NCBI GenBank assembly: GCA_022451065.1
Contig: JAKUOU010000031.1
Span: 1 to 36,252 of the forward strand
Direction of reading: 5' to 3'
Origin: Pedosphaera sp.
Lineage (GTDB): Bacteria; Verrucomicrobiota; Verrucomicrobiia; Limisphaerales; UBA1096
Length of the DNA stretch: 36,252 nt
Both the position numbers and the translations under genes were made by a program. The notes below the pieces were generated by a model. It searched no databases, was not told where the DNA came from, and worked only from the letters and a program-made list of their open reading frames with translations. The stretch's first letter is position 1; the number at the start of each line of letters is the position of its first letter. This document shows positions 31,991 through 36,252 of this stretch, piece after piece.

Positions 31991-33582
31991 ACTGACACCT
32001 CCTTCGGACATACCGTTTGCCCCGGCGCAACCAGCTCGCTGCCCGGTCCATTATTCGTGAGTTGCTCTATCCCGATGCCAGTGTGACCCGAGACGAGTTC
32101 GGCCAATGGAACCTTACAATCGAAACCCTGACAACGCCCCATCAATGCCCGAGTGCGGCGCTTGAGTGCGTCCATCGTGCGAGGCCTGATCGGCGAGTCG
32201 AGCGCATCACGGATTTCACCCTCGCTGATGACTTCACAAAAACAAACGGCGCAACCGTGATCGGACCGGGCATCGGACACCCCGTCTTCAAACGGCCGAC
32301 GCCACCAGCCAGGCCAGGCGCTCTCCGGCCGGGCATTGAGCGCGACGGTGTCCGAGAACAACTCAAGGCCAAGCTCCTTCTGCATCCCATCGACCAAGTA
32401 ACGCGCCAACGAATTGGAGGTAGTCAACCCGGTGGAGCGCACACCTGTAACGGTGACAACTCCGGGTGCGCCGTCATTGTAGCGGATCATGTAACTACCT
32501 TGGTTGCAGGCGCATCTCGCACCGGCATAAGTGGCAATGACCGGCTGCTGAGTCAGCCCATTGACCAACCTCGAGCCGCCCTCCATGACCTTACGTATAC
32601 CCTCGACTGTGGTGTGCGTAGCCTCTGGATCATCAAGCGGCAGATCCTCGGCTGTCGGTCCGGCGAGCAGATTCCCGAAAATGGTCGGTGACACCAGTAC
32701 TCCTTTCGTGTGCGCGCTTGGCATCGGCAGCAGCATGTGCCGCACGAGTGACCGTGCGCATTTGTCGAACAAAACGAACTGGCCGCGGCGCGGGTTGATG
32801 TCGAACGCACCGCCACCATAACCGTCCGCCAAGCGGCGGCTACCCAACCCGGCAACGTTGATGATGCGGCGCGCCGGGAGACGGTGACCATCGTCGGTGA
32901 CGAGATGATGAACGGGTGCACCTGGCGCTTGGCCAAGCTCCACCCCGGCAATGCCCGTGCCGAGCAGGATGTCCACGCCGTTGGCCAGGGCGACCTCGGC
33001 GTAAGCGATCGAAGCCATGAACGGATCACCCACAGACTCGCCCGGCACAAGCAATCCGCCGCGCACGTCCGGCGAGGCGTTGGGCTCGCGCTCTCGAATC
33101 TCGGCGGCACTAAGGATGCGTACGTCGGTAGCTTGGTTGGCATGGGCGTTTTTCTCGGCGGCCGTGAGTTGGCGTTCCTGCTCGTCGGTCACCGACAACA
33201 TAATGCCGCCGATCGGGTCGACTGGGATTTTAAGCCGCGCAGCCAAGTCGGGCCAGGCGGCCCTGGCCTCTTGCAGCAGTTCCGACTCGAGCGTGCCCGG
33301 CTTGGCATCGTAGCCAGTGTGGATGATCGCACTGTTCGCCTTGCTAGTACCCTCACCGACATCGTGCAATCGATCGACGAGTAACACACGAAGCTCGTAC
33401 TGTGACAGTTGATACGCAAGCCCGCATCCAACCACGCCCGCCCCGATGATAACCAGATCGTATGGCTCGAGACCAAGTTGTTCTGACCCGGTAAAACGCA
33501 GTGCCTCCTCGCATGTGCCGCGTGGCCAGTTGTAATACAATCGCCCACGAATCTTCGGTTGCCATGTGCCGAACTGCGTCAT
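31987..33582 (-). CDS. GlpA/TM1432-like FAD dehydrogenase with BFD-like [2Fe-2S] domain
   Basis: A 531-residue flavoprotein. After an unusual N-terminal stretch of about 40 residues comes YDLVIIGAGVVGCGLAYQLS, the FAD motif, and then GTSKANSAIIHTGYDAKPGT, characteristic of glycerol-3-phosphate dehydrogenase-like proteins of the TM1432 type. The DAO domain runs to about residue 400, and the C-terminus is a BFD-like [2Fe-2S] domain with CFCEVISEGE and GRCQGFDC supplying four cysteines. It is translationally coupled by ATGA to the FAD/NAD(P) subunit. The classical third partner of such complexes (DUF1667) is not seen. The frame opens at TTG 33642, but ATG 33582 is a better start; neither has a good Shine-Dalgarno site. 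Possible substrates include glycerol-3-phosphate and 2-hydroxy acids. Confidence 0.88.
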   Translation of the reverse strand: MTQFGTWQPKIRGRLYYNWPRGTCEEALRFTGSEQLGLEPYDLVIIGAGVVGCGLAYQLSQYELRVLLVDRLHDVGEGTSKANSAIIHTGYDAKPGTLESELLQEARAAWPDLAARLKIPVDPIGGIMLSVTDEQERQLTAAEKNAHANQATDVRILSAAEIREREPNASPDVRGGLLVPGESVGDPFMASIAYAEVALANGVDILLGTGIAGVELGQAPGAPVHHLVTDDGHRLPARRIINVAGLGSRRLADGYGGGAFDINPRRGQFVLFDKCARSLVRHMLLPMPSAHTKGVLVSPTIFGNLLAGPTAEDLPLDDPEATHTTVEGIRKVMEGGSRLVNGLTQQPVIATYAGARCACNQGSYMIRYNDGAPGVVTVTGVRSTGLTTSNSLARYLVDGMQKELGLELFSDTVALNARPESAWPGWWRRPFEDGVSDARSDHGCAVCFCEVISEGEIRDALDSPIRPRTMDALKRRTRALMGRCQGFDCKVPLAELVSGHTGIGIEQLTNNGPGSELVAPGQTVCPKEVSV

Positions 33583-33696
33583 TTCAAGGCGGCCATCAAC
33601 CCACAAAACCAAGGAGGCAGCAAGCTCACTCCGCTTGGCCAAGCAGGCTGCTCTGGCAGGTTGCGTTGGGCCGGCAAACGCCGTTAGAATCGCCTC

Positions 33697-34857
33697 ATGC
33701 GTTTGCTCCCTGCTCTTTTCTCAACGGCATTGATGATGACAAACCCAATCCCTCACTTAGCCAAGCGCTTGGCCTGCCTGACCGCTGCACTGGTACTACT
33801 CGACTGCGGCCTGACTGCCGAGCGTAAAACGGAAAACCTCATCCTAGTCACTCTGGACGGTGTACGGTATCAGGAACTTTTCGGTGGTCTGGACCTCGAG
33901 ATACTCAAGGCGACCAAAAGCGATGGAAAACCGGAGGACACCAAAACATACAAACGCTTCTGGGCGGAAACACCGGTGCAGCGCCGGAAGAAACTCATGC
34001 CGTTTTTCTGGAACGAATGGATGCAACGCCACGGCTCAGTCGCCGGAAATCCACAAAAGGGAAGTGTGGTACGCCTGGCCAACCGGCTGCATTTTTCCTA
34101 TCCTGGCTACTCTGAAATCCTCACAGGCCATGCAAGGGACGACCTCATCAAAAGCAACGACAAAGTCCTGAACCCCAACCCCACCGTGCTCGAGTTTCTC
34201 CGCCACAAACTCGGACTACAGCAAAAACAGGTTGCTGCTTTCGCCTCGTGGGATGTGATCGGGGTGGCGGTGCAACACGAATCGGGCGCAGTATTCACAA
34301 ACGCTGGGTATGAGACCTACGCTCACCCGGATCCGGCCGTCCAGTCCATGAGCCGGCTACAATTCGAGACCCTCACGCCGTGGGACACTGTACGTCACGA
34401 CGAATACACCTTTCGTCTTGCCATGGCGCATCTAAAGACCCATCAACCTCGCATTTTTTATCTCAGCCTCGGCGAAACCGACGACTGGGCTCATGAAAAG
34501 CGCTACGACCGCGTGCTTTCAGCCCTTGCTCGGTTTGATTCTTTTTTTAACGAACTATGGAACTGGCTGCAGGACAATTCACAATACCGCGACAAAACCA
34601 CCCTGCTGATCACCACCGACCATGGCCGAGGGAACATTGCGCTGAACTGGCACACCCACAACGCGCAGATCAGGGACGCCAAGAACACCTGGCTGGCTGT
34701 CATCAGCCCAGACAGCCCACTTCGCGGCGAGTGGACCGGCGGCGAACCGGTCATCATGAATCAAATCGCAGCCACACTCTGCCATTTCATCGGTCTCGAT
34801 TATAGTGAACAGAATCCAAAAGCCGGCAAACCTATCGCCCGGCTCTTCGTAAAATAA
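33697..34857 (+). CDS. Exported alkaline-phosphatase-superfamily hydrolase
   Basis: A 386-residue exported hydrolase of the alkaline phosphatase/phosphodiesterase superfamily. The N-terminal region has a hydrophobic export segment (LACLTAALVLLDCGLTA). Metal-site motifs include LILVTLDGVRYQE near residue 50 with the first Asp, the likely nucleophile region SYPGYSEILTG near 133-143, LGETDDWAHE near 260 and TTDHGRGNIALNWHTHN near 305. The arrangement fits nucleotide pyrophosphatase or phosphodiesterase-like members more than arylsulfatases, because the sulfatase C/S-x-P-x-R motif is absent. ATG 33697 is taken; ATG 33733 would remove the first 12 residues and leave a shorter signal. It is divergent from the GlpA-like gene, and a palindrome (CGCTTGGCCAAGC, 33633-33645) lies in the 114-bp gap. 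Confidence 0.8.
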   Translation: MRLLPALFSTALMMTNPIPHLAKRLACLTAALVLLDCGLTAERKTENLILVTLDGVRYQELFGGLDLEILKATKSDGKPEDTKTYKRFWAETPVQRRKKLMPFFWNEWMQRHGSVAGNPQKGSVVRLANRLHFSYPGYSEILTGHARDDLIKSNDKVLNPNPTVLEFLRHKLGLQQKQVAAFASWDVIGVAVQHESGAVFTNAGYETYAHPDPAVQSMSRLQFETLTPWDTVRHDEYTFRLAMAHLKTHQPRIFYLSLGETDDWAHEKRYDRVLSALARFDSFFNELWNWLQDNSQYRDKTTLLITTDHGRGNIALNWHTHNAQIRDAKNTWLAVISPDSPLRGEWTGGEPVIMNQIAATLCHFIGLDYSEQNPKAGKPIARLFVK

Positions 34858-34911
34858 AACTCCTGCTCACAACAATTGAGGCCGTGCTGTTGGTGGGCTT
34901 TTGGGAGTCAT

Positions 34912-35040
34912 ATGAGACGCCTGCTCCAGAAAAAAAGACTCCTAATTAGTAGATTCAAAAGCAAATCATGTGCTGCTACATGCTGCCAAAGAAGGCAATA
35001 TCGAAGCCGTTAAACAGCGCTTGGCCGGTCGCTATTTCTC
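34912..35040 (+). pseudogene. Ankyrin-repeat gene relic
   Basis: ATG 34912 has a good Shine-Dalgarno site (GGGAG, 5 bases before) and begins MRRLLQKKRLL, a typical signal-peptide start. The frame then stops at a TAA near 35014. In another frame, from 34970, the DNA reads VLLHAAKEGNIEAVKQRLAG, an unmistakable ankyrin repeat. The similarity ends at about 35033, where the 3' end of the convergent propeller gene begins. This looks like the remains of an ankyrin-lipoprotein gene broken by a frameshift and by truncation. It contains a half palindrome CGCTTGGCC near 35018. Confidence 0.55.
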
Positions 35041-36252
35041 TTCGCGGATGCTGAATAGATGGGTTTGGTTGCGAATGAGGAGGCGATCGCCTGCCAGGGC
35101 AGGGTTGGACATGCTCATACCGCCGGTGTGGTTCACGCGGATCAGCTCGTACTGTTTGCCGGCTTTGAAAACGTACGTGTCGCCGGCTTCGCTCAATGCA
35201 AAGACATGACCGCGATACGCCCAAGGTGATGCCGTAAAACCGGTCGGCTTGTCCGGGTTAATCCGTTCCTTGTCAAAGTGCACCTTGCCGGTTTTGGCAT
35301 CGCGACAGGCAAGGAAACCAAAGTCGAACAGCGTATAAAACTCATCTCCATAAACTAAAGTCGACGGATTGTATGGAGCTGCACGTTTGTCGTACCAAGC
35401 GATATACTTGTTACTTTTCTCGCCTGGCTTTAGCGAGATATCTCCCTTGGCTCCAGAACGAATGGCATAAACGTGTTTCTCCCGATCACCCACATAGCCG
35501 GAAGCAATATAGAGCATGCCGTGCGCCTCAAACGGCGTCGGGATCACAATCGATGTGCGCGTTTTCCATTTAAGACTCCAAAGCTCTTTGCCGGAAAGGT
35601 CGTACGAACGCGTGCGATTACGGCCAGTCAGAACAAGCTCTTTAGTGCCGTCATGTTTCCATACGTACGGTGTCGACCAGTTGCTTGGTTCCTCGCGTTT
35701 GATCTTCCAAACTTCCTCGCCGGTCACCTTGTTGTAAACTGCCAACCAACTGTCCTCCTCGTTGTCATTGACGATAATCAAATTATCACCATCAAGAATT
35801 GGGGACGCTCCAGTACCCCATCCGTTGCGCATCTTGTACGGCTTGAACATCTTCTTCCAAAGCACCTTGCCGGTTTTGTCGAGGCAGTAGAGTCCATGGC
35901 TGCCGAAATAGGCGTAAACCCGCTCGCCATCCGTCACCGGTGTCTCCGCGGCATAACTGTTCTTGATGTGAATCGGCGTCAGCGGCCGAGTCGCAAGTAC
36001 TTCCTTTTGCCAAAAATAGTCGCCGGTTTTCAACTCAAGGCACAAAACCATAAAGTGGTGCATATGTTTGATCGGCTCCTTGCGGTCGCCACCATAATAG
36101 AGCCCTGGTTTGCGCGGCTCTATTTCACCGTCACTCACCGCTGAGGTCAGGTAAATGCGCCCGCTATGCACCACCGGGTTCGACCAACCTAGCCCCGGAA
36201 CGGCTGTTCTCCACTCAACGTTTTTCTTATCAGTCCATTCAAGCGGGAGGTT
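35032..36252 (-). CDS. PQQ-like beta-propeller protein (5' truncated at window edge)
   Basis: The C-terminal 406 residues or so of a beta-propeller with PQQ/BamB-like repeats. The frame is open to the right edge and reads KNVEWRTAVPGLGWSNPVV before the first in-frame start-like codon (GTG 36174), so the gene begins outside the window. Repeated blades carry AYFGSHGLYCLDKTGKVLWK, LAVYNKVTGEEVWKI, RSYDLSGKELWSLKW and GFLACRDAKTGKVHFDKE. Each follows the AxDxxTGxxxW pattern of these propellers. No quinone-binding catalytic residues can be assigned and no haem motif is visible, so it may be a binding or scaffold protein. It ends at the ankyrin relic, convergent with the phosphodiesterase-like gene. 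Confidence 0.88.
   Translation of the reverse strand, partial: NLPLEWTDKKNVEWRTAVPGLGWSNPVVHSGRIYLTSAVSDGEIEPRKPGLYYGGDRKEPIKHMHHFMVLCLELKTGDYFWQKEVLATRPLTPIHIKNSYAAETPVTDGERVYAYFGSHGLYCLDKTGKVLWKKMFKPYKMRNGWGTGASPILDGDNLIIVNDNEEDSWLAVYNKVTGEEVWKIKREEPSNWSTPYVWKHDGTKELVLTGRNRTRSYDLSGKELWSLKWKTRTSIVIPTPFEAHGMLYIASGYVGDREKHVYAIRSGAKGDISLKPGEKSNKYIAWYDKRAAPYNPSTLVYGDEFYTLFDFGFLACRDAKTGKVHFDKERINPDKPTGFTASPWAYRGHVFALSEAGDTYVFKAGKQYELIRVNHTGGMSMSNPALAGDRLLIRNQTHLFSIREEK

Larger units (their letters stand above)
2514..33642. repeat. Dispersed iterated palindrome TTGGCCAA (consensus CGCTTGGCCAAGCG)
   Basis: The 8-mer TTGGCCAA starts at 2514, 3202, 3358, 5288, 9586, 9726, 10930, 11565, 12220, 14670, 16086, 16646, 21727, 24667, 26876, 31914, 32929 and 33635. 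All but 2514, 12220 and 16086 extend to CTTGGCCAAG. Six extend to GCTTGGCCAAGC (5286, 9724, 14668, 31912, 32927, 33633). Degenerate copies occur at 7363, 9073, 19443, 20381, 21430, 22234, 31747, 33754 and 35018. Sixteen of the 18 lie within genes and two are intergenic. No target-site duplications or transposase are associated with them. Confidence 0.9.

Noticed and set aside
2514-33642. The palindromes as ends of a MITE or transposon
   Set aside because: Copies are single short sites at irregular distances, with no shared flanking sequence, target duplications or transposase.
1-36252. CRISPR array, prophage or integrase-linked island
   Set aside because: No regularly spaced repeats, phage structural genes, integrase or attachment-site duplications were seen, including at the tRNA-Pro 3' end.

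Overview
The window looks like a chromosome segment of a free-living member of the Verrucomicrobiota (PVC group). The evidence is the gene content: a PSCyt1/DUF1549/DUF1553 protein overlapping a DUF1501 protein, a large secreted dehydrogenase/HEAT/haem protein, ThuA and DUF1080 secreted sugar proteins, a CotH-kinase protein, and a pseudopilin with the H-X9-DG-type C-terminus common in this group. There are no phage, plasmid, IS or CRISPR features. Most genes are GC-rich; the RND pump at the left edge and the oxidoreductase at 29721-30959 look more AT-rich by eye.

Layout. 3-2561 (+): 3' part of an RND efflux pump. 2586-14297 (-): a run of tightly spaced co-directional genes. In transcription order these are a DUF6807/dehydrogenase/cytochrome c fusion, a 29-residue mini-ORF, larE, a Rieske protein, a CotH-kinase protein, an esterase, an M24 peptidase, a sugar epimerase-like protein, DUF1080 and ThuA. 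14453-15790 (+): a secreted cyclophilin-FKBP double prolyl isomerase whose stop codon abuts that of a convergent secreted Ycf48/BNR-like propeller (15791-17899). 18464-22077: a zinc-ribbon coiled-coil protein, tRNA-Pro(CGG), oppBC, and a divergent Hsp20 gene with a sigma-54-like promoter and a clear terminator. 22277-28267 (-): a PilP/GspC-like protein, the DUF1501 and PSCyt1/DUF1549/DUF1553 pair, and a Tat-exported sulfite-oxidase-like molybdoenzyme. 28443-29590 (+): an ankyrin lipoprotein overlapping a pseudopilin. 29721-33582 (-): three flavoprotein genes. 33697-34857 (+): an alkaline-phosphatase-superfamily protein, then an ankyrin gene relic, then the 3' part of a PQQ-type propeller running off the right edge.

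The main functional themes are secreted sugar and glycoside catabolism, redox chemistry at the cell envelope through secreted c-type haem proteins, and oxidation of small molecules by flavoproteins.

The most striking signal is not a gene. The palindrome TTGGCCAA occurs 18 times by hand count, 15 of them as CTTGGCCAAG, and the best copies extend to the 14-bp palindrome CGCTTGGCCAAGCG. About half a copy of the 8-mer would be expected by chance. It lies inside genes of unrelated function, in two different reading frames, and in intergenic DNA. It therefore behaves as a DNA-level highly iterated palindrome, comparable in kind to cyanobacterial HIP1 or to DNA uptake sequences.
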